Positions 37,532 through 46,930 are shown, numbered from the stretch's first letter. The stretch: 64,000 bases of DNA from Azospirillum picis (GCF_017876115.1 NZ_JAGINO010000002.1:62001-126000), one strand, 5' to 3'. The notes: generated by a model from the sequence alone, not told the origin. Numbers and translations are program-made.

Positions 37532-39283
37532 ATGAGGATTGTCCGATTCTTCGTCCGCCTGTTCGCCGTCATCGGCTTCCTGATGGTGGCGGGTGCAGTG
37601 GCGGCGGCCGTGTTCGCCGTCCGCCATCAGCCCACCCTGCCCGACGCCGTGGTGCTTGACCTCGACCTGACCAAATCGCTGGCCGAGAGCGACAGCGGCC
37701 GGCTGAGCGGCCTGCTGGAGCATCAGTCCAGCCTGCGCGAGGTGCTGGACGCGCTGGACCGCGGCCGGCGCGACCCGCGGGTCAAGGGCGTGCTCGCCCG
37801 CTTCGGCGACGACAGCATCGGCTTCGCCCAGGCGCAGGAACTGCGCGGCGCCATCGAGCGCTTCCGCGCCTCCGGGCGCTTCGCCGTCGCCTTCGCCGAG
37901 GAGTATGGCGGGGCCGGAGCGGGCAACAAGTCCTACCTGCTGGCCAGCGCCTTCGACGATGTCTGGCTGCAGCCGCTGGGAACCGTCGGCATCACCGGCC
38001 TGGCGGCCGAGCTTCCCTTTGCCGCCGACGCCTTCAGCCAGTTCGGCGTCCAGCCGCAGTTCCTGCAGCGGGAGGAATACAAGAGCTTCGCCGAGACCTT
38101 CACCAAGTCCGGCATGACGCCGGCCAACCGCGAGATGATGGAGGCGCTGGTCGGCGACCTCACCAACCAACTGGTGGACGGCATCGCCAAGAGCCGCCGC
38201 CTCGCCCCGGCAGCGGTGCGCGCGGCGATCGACAAGGCCCCCCTGCTCTCCCAGGAGGCGCTGGCCCAGAAGTTCATCGACCATGTCGGCTACGCCGACG
38301 AGGCGCACGACGCGGCGCTGGCGCGCGCCGGTGCCGGGGCGGAGGCCGTCGACCCGGCCGCGTATGTGGCCGTCGCCGGCGGACCGAACAACGAGGGGCC
38401 GACCATCGCGCTCATCCATGCCGTCGGCACGATCACCGGCGGCAAGAGCGGCAAGCCGGCGCTGGGCGGGGTCTCCGCCGGCTCGGAAACCATCGTCGAG
38501 GCGATCGAGCAGGCGGCCGACGACCCCGAGGTCCGGGCCATCCTGTTCCGCATCGACAGCGGCGGCGGGTCGGTTTCCGCCTCGGAGGCGATCCGGCGGG
38601 CTCTGGTCAAGGCTCGGCAGAAGGGAAAGCCAGTGATCGCCAGCATGGGCGACGCGGCGGCCTCGGGCGGCTACTGGATCGCGCTGGCCGGCGACCGCAT
38701 CGTCGCCTCGCCCGCCACCATCACCGGGTCGATCGGCGTCGTTGCCGGCAAGTTCGGCCTCGCCGGGCTGTCCGACAAGCTGGGCGTCCACTGGGACCGG
38801 GTGCAGAGCGGCCGGAACGCCGGCATGTGGTCGCCGCTGCGCGGGTTCGACGACAGCGCCATGGAGCGGCTGAACGCCGTCATCGACGAAACCTACGCCG
38901 CCTTCCTGCAACGGGTGGCAGAGGCGCGGCGCCTGTCGCCGGAGCAGGCGCGCGGCGTCGCCAAGGGGCGGGTGTGGACGGGCGCCCAGGCGCGCGAGCT
39001 GGGGCTGGTCGACGAGGTCGGCGGGCAGGAGCAGGCCCTGGCACTGGCCCGCACCGCGGCCGGCCTCGCCCCCGATGCCCAGGTGACGCTCGCCCCGTAC
39101 CCTCCGCCCAAGTCATTGACCGAGCAGGTGATGGAACTGCTGTCGGACAAGGGCGAACTGGTCGGCGCGCTCGCCGCGCTGGCGGAGTTGCGGCCGCTGC
39201 TGGCCGATCTCGGGCCGCTGCTGGCCGCCGCGCCACGGGACGGGGTACAGGCGCGGATGCCGGGAATCTCGCTCGACCGTTAG
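37532..39283 (+). CDS. sppA: Signal peptide peptidase SppA, 67 kDa type
   Basis: A 583-residue membrane-anchored serine protease with two SppA domains. The N-terminal segment FFVRLFAVIGFLMVAGAVA forms one transmembrane helix. The likely catalytic lysine is in QREEYKSFAETFT in the first domain, and the serine is in GDAAASGGYWIALAGD in the second; the long form uses such a Lys-Ser pair. The ATG at 37532 starts the transmembrane segment cleanly. It cleaves leftover signal peptides in the inner membrane. Confidence 0.94.
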   Translation: MRIVRFFVRLFAVIGFLMVAGAVAAAVFAVRHQPTLPDAVVLDLDLTKSLAESDSGRLSGLLEHQSSLREVLDALDRGRRDPRVKGVLARFGDDSIGFAQAQELRGAIERFRASGRFAVAFAEEYGGAGAGNKSYLLASAFDDVWLQPLGTVGITGLAAELPFAADAFSQFGVQPQFLQREEYKSFAETFTKSGMTPANREMMEALVGDLTNQLVDGIAKSRRLAPAAVRAAIDKAPLLSQEALAQKFIDHVGYADEAHDAALARAGAGAEAVDPAAYVAVAGGPNNEGPTIALIHAVGTITGGKSGKPALGGVSAGSETIVEAIEQAADDPEVRAILFRIDSGGGSVSASEAIRRALVKARQKGKPVIASMGDAAASGGYWIALAGDRIVASPATITGSIGVVAGKFGLAGLSDKLGVHWDRVQSGRNAGMWSPLRGFDDSAMERLNAVIDETYAAFLQRVAEARRLSPEQARGVAKGRVWTGAQARELGLVDEVGGQEQALALARTAAGLAPDAQVTLAPYPPPKSLTEQVMELLSDKGELVGALAALAELRPLLADLGPLLAAAPRDGVQARMPGISLDR

Positions 39284-39419
39284 GAGCGCATCGCGCCGGG
39301 CGCGGAGGGGACATTCCGTCCGAAGCGGCGCAACGGGCTTGCGTGGAGCGGTTCGGGGTCTATGGTGGGGCCGCTTCCGCAGCCCCGTTCGCAGCCCATA
39401 ACGGCCGAGACGCCTGACC

Positions 39420-40970
39420 ATGCCCGACACCGCAGCGCGTGATGCCCTTCCGCCGGTCTTCAGTCACCAGGAAATCCTGCGCGTGTTCAGCGGGGTCGCC
39501 CTGGCGATGCTGATGGCGGCGATGGACCAGACCATCGTGGCCACCGCCCTGCCGACGATGGCGAGCCAGTTCGGCGGGCTGGACATGCTGCCCTGGGTGG
39601 TCACCGCCTACCTGCTGACATCGACCACCACGACGCCGATCTACGGCAAGCTGTCGGACCTGTTCGGCCGCAAGCGGGTGCTGCAGGTCGCCATCCTGCT
39701 GTTCCTGGCGGGCTCGGTGCTGTGCGCGATGGCGCAGAGCATGACCCAGCTCATCCTGTTCCGCGGGCTGCAGGGGCTGGGTGGCGGCGGGCTGATGTCG
39801 CTGGCCTTCACCATCATCGGCGACGTCGTCGCCCCGCGCGAGCGCGGCCGTTACCAGGGCATGATCGGCGGGGTCTTCGCGCTGGCCAGCGTCGCCGGGC
39901 CGCTGCTGGGCGGCGTCTTCACCGAGACGGTCGGCTGGCACTGGATCTTCCTGATCAACCTTCCGCTCGGAGCCGCCGCGCTGGCGATGACGCGCAGCAC
40001 CCTGTCGCGGCTGCCCGCCGGCCGGACCAAGCCGCGGATCGACGTGCCGGGCGCGGCCCTGCTGACCGGCGCCGTGACCTGCCTGCTGATCGTCGCCACC
40101 CGCGGCGGCGCCATGGGGTGGAGCAGCCCGCTCTCCCTCGGCCTCCTTGGGGCCGGGCTCGCCATGCTCGCGGTCTTCCTGTGGCACGAACGGCGGACCG
40201 ACGAGCCGATCCTGCCGCTGCACCTGTTCCGCCGCCCGGTGGTGGCGGTGGCGACCCCGGTGGTGGCTGTCTCGGCGATGGTGCTGTTCGCCGGCATCGT
40301 CTATCTGCCGCTGCATCTCCAGCTCGTCCGCGGGACCAGCGCGACGGTGTCCGGCCTGCTGCTTCTGCCGCTGGTGCTCGGCATGACCTTCGGCTCGGTC
40401 GGCGGCGGGCGCCTGATCGCCCGGACCGGCCGCTACAAGGTGTTCCCCCTCGCCGGGCTGGCGTTGGCCGGCGTGATGTACGCCCTTCTGGGCGCCCTCC
40501 CCGACGTGGCCGGCAACGGGTTGTGGTCGACGCTGATCCTGGTGCCGCTGGGCATGGGGCTGGGCCTGGTGATGCCGGTGATGACCGTGGCGGTTCAGAA
40601 TGCGGTGGAGCAGCGCGACCTGGGGGCGGCCACCGCGGCGGTCGGCTTCTTCCGCTCGCTCGGCGGTTCGATCGGCGTCGCGGTGTTCGGCGCCGTCTTC
40701 AACGCCGTGGTGTCGGACAGCCTGGAGAATGCCGGCCTGTCCGGCCGCGCCGTGCTGGAACATGGCGCCGCGGCCCTCGCCGGCCTCGCGCCGGCCGCCC
40801 GCGCCGGCGTGACGGCGACGCTGGAGCACGGGTTCGCCATCCTGTTCCTGCTGGCGGCGGCGCTGGCGGCGGTGTCCTTCGTCATGACGCTGTTCCTGAA
40901 GGAGCTGCCGTTGCGCTCGACCCGCCGGCAGCAAGGCGAGTCCGCCGCGGTGCCGGCGGCGGAGGCCTGA
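39420..40970 (+). CDS. DHA2 family MFS drug:H+ antiporter
   Basis: A 516-residue transporter with about 14 predicted membrane helices. The first helix carries MAAMDQTIVATALPTM, the motif D1 of 14-helix exporters. The loop 2-3 motif is GKLSDLFGRKRVLQ. Motif C is seen as GGVFALASVAGPLLGGVF. EmrB/MdtP-like exporters pump toxic compounds. No membrane-fusion partner is next to it, so it may work alone. Its stop is 9 bases from the stop of the convergent AI-2E permease gene. Confidence 0.92.
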   Translation: MPDTAARDALPPVFSHQEILRVFSGVALAMLMAAMDQTIVATALPTMASQFGGLDMLPWVVTAYLLTSTTTTPIYGKLSDLFGRKRVLQVAILLFLAGSVLCAMAQSMTQLILFRGLQGLGGGGLMSLAFTIIGDVVAPRERGRYQGMIGGVFALASVAGPLLGGVFTETVGWHWIFLINLPLGAAALAMTRSTLSRLPAGRTKPRIDVPGAALLTGAVTCLLIVATRGGAMGWSSPLSLGLLGAGLAMLAVFLWHERRTDEPILPLHLFRRPVVAVATPVVAVSAMVLFAGIVYLPLHLQLVRGTSATVSGLLLLPLVLGMTFGSVGGGRLIARTGRYKVFPLAGLALAGVMYALLGALPDVAGNGLWSTLILVPLGMGLGLVMPVMTVAVQNAVEQRDLGAATAAVGFFRSLGGSIGVAVFGAVFNAVVSDSLENAGLSGRAVLEHGAAALAGLAPAARAGVTATLEHGFAILFLLAAALAAVSFVMTLFLKELPLRSTRRQQGESAAVPAAEA

Positions 40971-40979
40971 TCGCCGCCG

Positions 40980-42029
40980 CTACGAACTGGGGAAGTGGCG
41001 GCGCTCCCCCAGCTTGTCCTCGATGTAGAGCAGGTTGACCAGCACCATCACGGTGACCGCGATCGGCGTCGCCAGGAACATGCCCAGGATGCCGAACAGG
41101 ACGCCGCCGGCGGCGATGGCCCCGATGGTGACGACCGGCGGCAGATCGACCACGCGCTTCTGCAGCAGCGGCGTCACCAGATTCCCCTCGATCTGCTGGA
41201 TCACCAGATAGAGACCGGCCACCCACAAGGCGTCCTGCGGCGACTGGGCGAAGGCGATCATCACCGCCGGCACCGCCGCGAGGAAGGGGCCGACCAGCGG
41301 AATGAACTCCATCAGCGCCGCGATCATGCCCAGCGCCGGCGCCGACGGGATGCCGAGGATCCAGAGCCCGGCCGTGATCAGCAGCCCGACGACAGCCATG
41401 GCGACGAGCTGCCCGATCAGCCATTTCCACAGCGCCTCGCCGGTGACGTCCATCACCTCGCGCGCACGGTCCTGGCCGGCCGGCGGCACCAGCAGCACGA
41501 CGCCCCGGCGGTAGACGCCCGGTGAAGCCGCCAGGTAGAGCGCGGCGAACATCACCACCACGAGGTCGCCGACCATGTAGGCCAGCCCCGAGGCGAAGGA
41601 GCTGAGGCTCGACATCCAGGGCCAGTTGCGCGACTGCTCCGTGACGCGCTCCCGCCAGCTATCGGGAAGCGCACCGACCGCGGTGGTGATCTGCTCGCGC
41701 AGTTGGTCGACCTGCGAGGCGATCGACTGCCCCATCAGGAATCCGCCGCCGCCGATCAGCAAGACCAGCAGCAGGAGCACGATCGCCAGGGCCCAGCCGT
41801 GCCCGAGCCCGGTAAAGCGCGAGACATAGCCGGTCAGCCGCTGCAGCAGGATGGCGAACAGCACGCCGGTGAAGATCAGAAGCAGCGTGCCGGAAACGCG
41901 CCAGAGGAACAGGGCCAACGCCGCCACGCCGGCAACGATCAGAACCTTCCAGGTGAAAACCGCCAGCTCGCGCCGGGGCGCAGGTTCGGATGCCGGAGTT
42001 CCGATTGCCGTGCGGCCAGGTGTTGCCAT
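40980..42029 (-). CDS. AI-2E family permease (PerM-like)
   Basis: A 349-residue membrane protein with about seven helices. The family features are the N-terminal FLWRVSGTLLLIFTGVLFAILLQ region, then the amphipathic middle part, and late LITAGLWILGIPSAPALGMIAALMEFIPLVGPFLAAVPA (split: LGIPSAPALGMIAA, LMEFIPLVGPF). Some members export autoinducer-2 or act as Na+/H+ antiporters; the substrate here is not known. The gene has a terminator in the following gap on its upstream side. Confidence 0.9.
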   Translation of the reverse strand: MATPGRTAIGTPASEPAPRRELAVFTWKVLIVAGVAALALFLWRVSGTLLLIFTGVLFAILLQRLTGYVSRFTGLGHGWALAIVLLLLVLLIGGGGFLMGQSIASQVDQLREQITTAVGALPDSWRERVTEQSRNWPWMSSLSSFASGLAYMVGDLVVVMFAALYLAASPGVYRRGVVLLVPPAGQDRAREVMDVTGEALWKWLIGQLVAMAVVGLLITAGLWILGIPSAPALGMIAALMEFIPLVGPFLAAVPAVMIAFAQSPQDALWVAGLYLVIQQIEGNLVTPLLQKRVVDLPPVVTIGAIAAGGVLFGILGMFLATPIAVTVMVLVNLLYIEDKLGERRHFPSS

Positions 42030-42219
42030 GCCTCGATGCTCCCTCTCTCTTGCCGTTTGCCGGCAGGTCAGAAGGTGAACGCACGGAAGGCGTGGACGTT
42101 GCGAAGGTCAGTGAGGCTAGATCGTCGGCGATAGTCCGAAGATGAGAATGGAAGTTTCCCAGGCCGGAACCATATCCTTTTCTGACGCCAAGGAGTCATT
42201 CTCGCTGATGTCACTTGAA

Positions 42220-42249
42220 AAAGCCCGCCGCCCCCGGCGGGCTTTCTTT
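42220..42249. terminator. Bidirectional Rho-independent terminator
   Basis: A perfect 11-base stem AAAGCCCGCCG (42220-42230) with CGGCGGGCTTT (42235-42245) and a CCCC loop. T-rich runs follow on the plus strand and, nearly, on the minus strand. It lies upstream of the AI-2E permease and downstream of the kinase-palindrome cluster, so it insulates the permease. Confidence 0.85.
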
Positions 42250-42352
42250 TGCCCCCAAGCTTGAGCTTGGCCATTGCGCAAGAGCGCATGGCGGGTTTCT
42301 GCAAGGGAACTCCAACCTCTTGGTTTCACCGGGATTCACGGAACGGACAACC

Positions 42353-42396
42353 CCGCTTTAACCGGTCACGCTCTTGAGCGTGATCGTTTAAAGCGG
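42353..42396. repeat. Two-stem hairpin element
   Basis: Outer arms CCGCTTTAA (42353-42361) and TTAAAGCGG (42388-42396) enclose inner arms TCACGCTC (42366-42373) and GAGCGTGA (42376-42383). Both stems are perfect. Its outer right arm overlaps the left part of the next palindrome. Confidence 0.75.
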
Positions 42397-42420
42397 TATC
42401 GCTTGAAACGTGAATCACAC
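42385..42420. repeat. Dispersed palindromic repeat, copy 2 (partial)
   Basis: The right arm (42400-42420) is identical to that of the copy at 21612-21632. The left side keeps only CGTTTAAAGCG (42385-42395), which pairs with CGCTTGAAACG with one mismatch; the outer left part has been replaced by the neighbouring two-stem element. The loop is GTAT. Confidence 0.8.
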
Positions 42421-42438
42421 CGAAAACCAAAAGCTTAA

Positions 42439-42474
42439 AGTCTGTCTGGTGCTTCAATAAGCACCAGACAGACT
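42439..42474 (-). terminator. Terminator directly after the sensor kinase gene
   Basis: Perfect 16-base arms (42439-42454, AGTCTGTCTGGTGCTT, and 42459-42474) around CAAT. It begins at the base after the kinase stop codon. On the minus strand it is followed by TTAAGCTTTTGG, a moderately T-rich tail. Confidence 0.8.
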
Positions 42475-43908
42475 CTAGCGCCGCGCCTCCGGCGGAAACA
42501 CCAGGCTGACGCGCAGGCCGGGTTGGTTGTCACCCAGCTCCAACCGGGCGCCGTGCAGCGTCGCCACGGCATCGACGAGGCTCAGCCCGAGCCCGTTGCC
42601 GGGCGAGGCACGGGCGGCGTCGAGGCGGACGAAGCGTTGCAGCACCTTTTCGCGCATGTCCGGAGGAATGCCGGGGCCACTGTCGGCCACGTCGATGCAG
42701 GCTGCCCGTCCCGGAGCCGGACCGTCCAGCAGCAGGCTGATGGTCCCGCCTTCCGGCGTATACTTGATCGCGTTGTCCAGCAGGTTCGATACCGCCTGCG
42801 CCAGCAGTTGGCCATTGCCGTTCACCACCGGCCGTGAGCGGATCTCGACCGACAGGCGCTGCCCGCGCTCCTCCGCCACCGGCTCGTAGAGGTCGGCGGC
42901 GAGCCCGACCACCTCCGCCAGTTCCACCGGCTCGAAATCCTGCCGCTTGGCGCCGGACTCCGCCTCGGCGATCGACAGCAGGGCGGTGAAGGTGGCGAGC
43001 AGCCGGTCGGCCTCGGCGATGGTGTCCTGCAGCACGGTCCGGTAGACCTCCGGATCCTCGGTTTCGTGCAGCAGCGCCAGTTCGATGCGGGAGCGCAGGC
43101 GGGTCAGGGGCGTGCGCAGGTCGTGGGCAACGCTGTCGGTCACCTGACGCATGCCGGTCATCAGCCGTTCGATCCGGTCCAGCATGGCGTTGAGGTTGCC
43201 GGCGAGCCGGTCCATCTCGTCACCGCCGCCGAAGCGCGGCACCCGGTCGCTGAGGTCGCCGCCCATGATCTGGCGGGTGGTCCGGTTGATCGCCTCGATC
43301 CGCCGCATGGCGCCCCGGCTCATCAGCAGCCCGCCGCCCAGCCCCAGCAGGGCCGTGGAGCCCAGGATCCATCCGAGGGAGCGGAACATCCGCGTGCGCA
43401 ACTGGTCGATCTCGCTCATGTCGCGGCCGACCAGCAGGCGGAACTGCCCGGGCAGGGTGAAGGTGACGGCCTGCGCCGTCGACGGGCGATCGTTCACCCC
43501 GCCATAGTCCGCGACCTTGAAATGGGTCCAGCCGCTGGCGCTCGGCACCGCCGCGGGCCAGCCCGACAGGTTCCCGGCCAGGATCGCCCCGGCCGGCGTG
43601 GTCAGCAGGTAGACCGAGTTGTTGTTGGCGACCGCGCTGCGGGTGCGCACGACCTCGACCAGCCCGCCCAGCCCGTAGCTGCGGTAATGGTCCTGCAGGC
43701 CGGCCACCTCCAGCGCGATCGTCTCGCCGATCTCCTGCTCCAGGAATCCGGCGGTGGTGCGGTAGACGACCCCCAGGATCAGGCCCACCGACAGCACGAA
43801 CATCGCCAGATAGAGCAGCGCCAGCCGGAACGCCGTGGTGCGCACCAGCCGCAGGCCGGCCGTCACGAAGGCGTGCGGACCACCGCCATGGACCTCGCCC
43901 CTCGTCAC
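42475..43908 (-). CDS. OmpR-pair sensor histidine kinase
   Basis: A membrane histidine kinase of about 477 residues. The first transmembrane segment (AFRLALLYLAMFVLSVGLI) and a second near GWILGSTALLGLGGGLLM flank a periplasmic domain of about 140 residues. HAMP, HisKA (SVAHDLRTPLTRLRSRIE), and the ATPase domain (NLLDNAIKYTPEGG, DSGPGIPPDM, GNGLGLSLV) follow. The GTG at 43908 has GGAGAGG nine bases upstream; an in-frame ATG at 43959 without such a site is the alternative. It lies downstream of its response regulator and of degP on the same strand. Confidence 0.9.
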   Translation of the reverse strand: MTRGEVHGGGPHAFVTAGLRLVRTTAFRLALLYLAMFVLSVGLILGVVYRTTAGFLEQEIGETIALEVAGLQDHYRSYGLGGLVEVVRTRSAVANNNSVYLLTTPAGAILAGNLSGWPAAVPSASGWTHFKVADYGGVNDRPSTAQAVTFTLPGQFRLLVGRDMSEIDQLRTRMFRSLGWILGSTALLGLGGGLLMSRGAMRRIEAINRTTRQIMGGDLSDRVPRFGGGDEMDRLAGNLNAMLDRIERLMTGMRQVTDSVAHDLRTPLTRLRSRIELALLHETEDPEVYRTVLQDTIAEADRLLATFTALLSIAEAESGAKRQDFEPVELAEVVGLAADLYEPVAEERGQRLSVEIRSRPVVNGNGQLLAQAVSNLLDNAIKYTPEGGTISLLLDGPAPGRAACIDVADSGPGIPPDMREKVLQRFVRLDAARASPGNGLGLSLVDAVATLHGARLELGDNQPGLRVSLVFPPEARR

Positions 43909-43990
43909 GAACCGCAACCTCTCCGGTGAAAGCGCCTGGCACCGTCCCCGGCCACGCATGGCCGGCCGGCGCACCCGGGCATGGGGCGGC

Positions 43991-44671
43991 TCACGCCTCG
44001 GCCGTGCGCAGGCTGTATCCGGCACCGCGCACGGTATGGATCAGCGCCGTAGGGAAGTCCTTGTCGATCTTCTGGCGCAGCCTGGCAATGTGGACGTCGA
44101 TCACATTGGTCTGGGGGTCGAAATGATAGTCCCAGACATTCTCCAGCATCATGGTGCGCGTCACCACGCTGCCGGCATTGCGCATGAGATACTCCAGCAG
44201 CGAGAACTCGCGCGGCAGCAGGTCGATCGGCTTGCCGGCACGCTTGACGTTGCGCGAGAGCAGGTCGAGTTCCAGGTCACCCACCACCAGCCGGGTCTGC
44301 GGCTGGGCGGCACCCCGACGGCGCACCAGCACCTCGATGCGGGCCAGCAACTCGGAAAAGGCGAAGGGCTTGGTCAGGTAGTCGTCGCCGCCGGCCTTCA
44401 GGCCCTTCACCCGGTCATCGACACTGCCCAGAGCCGAAAGGAACAGCACCGGCGTGTCGTTGCCGGCGGCCCGCAGCACCTGGACCAGCGACAAGCCGTC
44501 CCGGCCGGGCAGCATGCGGTCGACGATCATCACGTCGTAATGCTCCGCCCCGGCCAGGAACAGGCCTTCCTTCCCGTCATTGGCGACATCCACCACATGC
44601 CCAGCCTCCTTCAGCCCCTTGGCAAGGTAACTGGCGGCTTGGCGATCATCTTCGATGACGAGGATCTTCAT
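43991..44671 (-). CDS. OmpR family response regulator
   Basis: A 226-residue regulator. The receiver domain has ILVIEDDRQAAS and the phospho-acceptor in VMIVDRMLPGRDG, and ends with LTKPFAFSELLARIE. The C-terminal winged helix has LLPREFSLLEYLMRN, TNVIDVHIARLRQKID and HTVRGAGYSLR. It lies about 95 bases after degP and 82 bases before the kinase GTG, so the three may form one operon. This arrangement recalls CpxR-type envelope-stress systems that control DegP; that link is inferred from order. Confidence 0.94.
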   Translation of the reverse strand: MKILVIEDDRQAASYLAKGLKEAGHVVDVANDGKEGLFLAGAEHYDVMIVDRMLPGRDGLSLVQVLRAAGNDTPVLFLSALGSVDDRVKGLKAGGDDYLTKPFAFSELLARIEVLVRRRGAAQPQTRLVVGDLELDLLSRNVKRAGKPIDLLPREFSLLEYLMRNAGSVVTRTMMLENVWDYHFDPQTNVIDVHIARLRQKIDKDFPTALIHTVRGAGYSLRTAEA

Positions 44672-44765
44672 GAGCACGAGTTTAGCCTCCCGGAACCGCC
44701 CGGCCAAGAGCCCCCTCTCCGCGTGGCGGAAAAGGGACCCGACGGCCGGGTCCCATTGCCGCCGG

Positions 44766-46322
44766 TCACGCCTTCAGCTTCAGCGCGACGAAGGATTCGT
44801 TGCCCTGGCGGTTGATCAGCATCAGCACGGCGCTGCGGCCGGCCTTCTCGGCCTCGGCCACCTGCTGGCGAACGTCGGCCGGGTTCTTCACCGTGGTGTC
44901 GCCCACCCGCTCGATCACGTCGCCGGGACGGATCGGAACGTCGGCCCCCGATGCCAGCCCGGTCACCACCACGCCGTGGACATCGTCGCCGACGCCGAGC
45001 CGCTTGCGCTCGGCGGCGCCCAGCGGCGCCAGCTTCAGCCCCTTGACGGGGGCGGCCTCGCCATGCTCGGCCGGTGCGGTGTCGGCGGAGGCGACGGCGG
45101 TCTGCTCGGACAGCTTGTCGATGCGGACCGCGACGGTCTTCTCGCGCCCCTCGCGCAGGACCTTGACGTCGACGGTGTTGCCGGCCTTGGTCTCCGCCAC
45201 GCCGCGGGTCAGGTCGCGCAGGGTCTCGACCGGCTTGCCGTCATAGGACAACACGACGTCCCCCTGCTTCAGGCCGGCGCGCTGGGCCGGGCTGTCGGCG
45301 GTGACGTCCGCCACCAGGGCGCCCTTTGCCGCAGGCAGGCCGACGCTGTCCGCGATATCGGGCGTGACCTCCTGGATCTTCACGCCCAGCCAGCCGCGTT
45401 CGACCTTGCCGTTGTCCTTGAGCTGGGCCACCACCTCCTTGGCGAGGTTGGAGGGAATGGCGAAGCCGATGCCGACGGAACCGCCGTTGGGCGAGTAGAT
45501 CGCCGTGTTGATGCCGATGACATGGCCGGACAGGTCGAAGGTCGGGCCACCCGAGTTGCCGCGGTTGATGGCGGCATCGAGCTGGAAATAGTCGTCGTAC
45601 GGGCCGCTGTGGATGTCGCGCCCGCGGGCCGAGACGATGCCCTTGGTCACGGTGCCGCCCAGACCGAACGGGTTGCCGACCGCCATTACCCAGTCGCCGA
45701 CCCGTGTCTTCGAGCTGTCGGCCCAGTCGACGTAGGGCAGCGGCTTGTCCGACTTGACCTTCAGCAGCGCGATGTCGGTCTTGGCGTCGCGTCCGACCAG
45801 GGTCGCCGGCATGCTGGCGCCGTCATGCAGGGTCACGGTGATCTCACTGGCGCCGTCGATGACGTGGTTGTTGGTCACGACATAGCCGGCCGGGTCGATG
45901 ATGAAGCCGGAGCCCAGCGCCCCGACCTTGCCGCGCGGCGCCCGGTCCTGATCCTGGTCGTCGGGCTGGCCGCCATTCTGGTTCATCTGATCCTGGAACT
46001 GGCGGAAGAACTCCTCGAAGGGCGAGCCCGGCGGGAAGGGAAGGTTCGGCACGCCCTTGGCCCGCGGTTCGGCCTTGGCCTCCTGCGTGGCGGCGATGTT
46101 GACGACGGCCGGCGTCACCTTGTCGGCGAGGTCGGCGAAACTGGCCGGCGTGTCCTGCACCATGGCGACGGCCGGCGGAGGTGCGCTGTTCTGTGCCTGC
46201 GACGCTGCCCAACCGGCCAAGGCCGGTGCCGTCAACACGGTGGAGCCCAGCAGCAGGGCAGCCACGGTCCGCCGCAGGCGGTTCGGACGGGTCGAGGTCT
46301 CGGACGAGGGGTGGGTGGTCAT
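44766..46322 (-). CDS. degP: DegP/HtrA-type periplasmic serine protease (Do family)
   Basis: A 518-residue periplasmic protease-chaperone. The signal peptide has a basic start and the hydrophobic core VAALLLGSTVLTAPALA. The catalytic triad is visible: His in VVTNNHVIDG, Asp in AKTDIALLKV, Ser in INRGNSGGPTF. Two PDZ domains follow (GWLGVKIQEVTPDIA and LKLAPLGAAERKRLG regions). The start at 46322 has GGAG nine bases before it. Three 13-base direct repeats lie 18 bases upstream of the start. It leads a set of three same-strand genes with a two-component pair. Confidence 0.95.
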   Translation of the reverse strand: MTTHPSSETSTRPNRLRRTVAALLLGSTVLTAPALAGWAASQAQNSAPPPAVAMVQDTPASFADLADKVTPAVVNIAATQEAKAEPRAKGVPNLPFPPGSPFEEFFRQFQDQMNQNGGQPDDQDQDRAPRGKVGALGSGFIIDPAGYVVTNNHVIDGASEITVTLHDGASMPATLVGRDAKTDIALLKVKSDKPLPYVDWADSSKTRVGDWVMAVGNPFGLGGTVTKGIVSARGRDIHSGPYDDYFQLDAAINRGNSGGPTFDLSGHVIGINTAIYSPNGGSVGIGFAIPSNLAKEVVAQLKDNGKVERGWLGVKIQEVTPDIADSVGLPAAKGALVADVTADSPAQRAGLKQGDVVLSYDGKPVETLRDLTRGVAETKAGNTVDVKVLREGREKTVAVRIDKLSEQTAVASADTAPAEHGEAAPVKGLKLAPLGAAERKRLGVGDDVHGVVVTGLASGADVPIRPGDVIERVGDTTVKNPADVRQQVAEAEKAGRSAVLMLINRQGNESFVALKLKA

Positions 46323-46340
46323 TCTCGGGCACTCCATGCG

Positions 46341-46376
46341 GTCGATCTGGGCAGTCGATTTGGGCAGTCGATCTGG
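46341..46376. repeat. Three 13-bp direct repeats upstream of degP
   Basis: GTCGATCTGGGCA (46341-46353), GTCGATTTGGGCA (46354-46366) and GTCGATCTGG (46367-46376) run head to tail. They lie just ahead of the degP ribosome-binding site. Direct repeats near a promoter are the usual binding pattern for OmpR-family regulators, but those normally have a 10-11 base period. Replication slippage is the alternative explanation. Confidence 0.75.
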
Positions 46377-46510
46377 CGACGGGCCGGGGGTGACCGGCGG
46401 CTTCGGATGCCCCGCATCACCCCTCGGGTGTAGACGGCAATCTAGGAAGTGCCCGCTCACCGGTGCCTTGCGACGGGATGAAAGAATTTTCAGGGAAGCC
46501 GCGGCCGGGC

Positions 46511-46930
46511 CTACTCGCCGAACAGATGCAGCACGATCTCCCGCCGGTGCGGCCTGGCACGATGTTCGAACAGGTAGACGCCCTGCCAGGTACCGAGCGC
46601 CGGCGCGCCGTCCATCACGGGAATCGAGAGGCTGACGCCGGTCAGGGCCGACCTTATGTGGGCGGGCATGTCGTCCGGTCCCTCGGCGGTGTGGTCGTAG
46701 AGCGACTGGGTTTCGGGCACCAGGCGACGGAAAAAGCGCAGCAGGTCGGCCTGGACGTCGGGATCGGCATTCTCCTGGATGGTCAGGGATGCCGAGGTGT
46801 GGCGGCAGAAGACCGTCAGCAGCCCCGTCTCCAGCCCCTGCCCGGCCACCCAGCGGCGGATCGGCACCGTCACCTCGACCAGGCCAGCGCCGCTGGTCTC
46901 GATTACGAGCGTGGTGGCGGCTTGTCGCAT
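46511..46930 (-). CDS. yjbQ: YjbQ family protein (UPF0047)
   Basis: A 139-residue protein with the YjbQ pattern: VFCRHTSASLTIQENADPDV, then DMPAHIRSALTG and the GTWQGVYLFEHR ending with invariant residues. The family has weak thiamine-phosphate synthase activity in some members; the true role is unsettled. The ATG at 46930 is fixed by the conserved length. The gene is divergent from coxG. Confidence 0.92.
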   Translation of the reverse strand: MRQAATTLVIETSGAGLVEVTVPIRRWVAGQGLETGLLTVFCRHTSASLTIQENADPDVQADLLRFFRRLVPETQSLYDHTAEGPDDMPAHIRSALTGVSLSIPVMDGAPALGTWQGVYLFEHRARPHRREIVLHLFGE

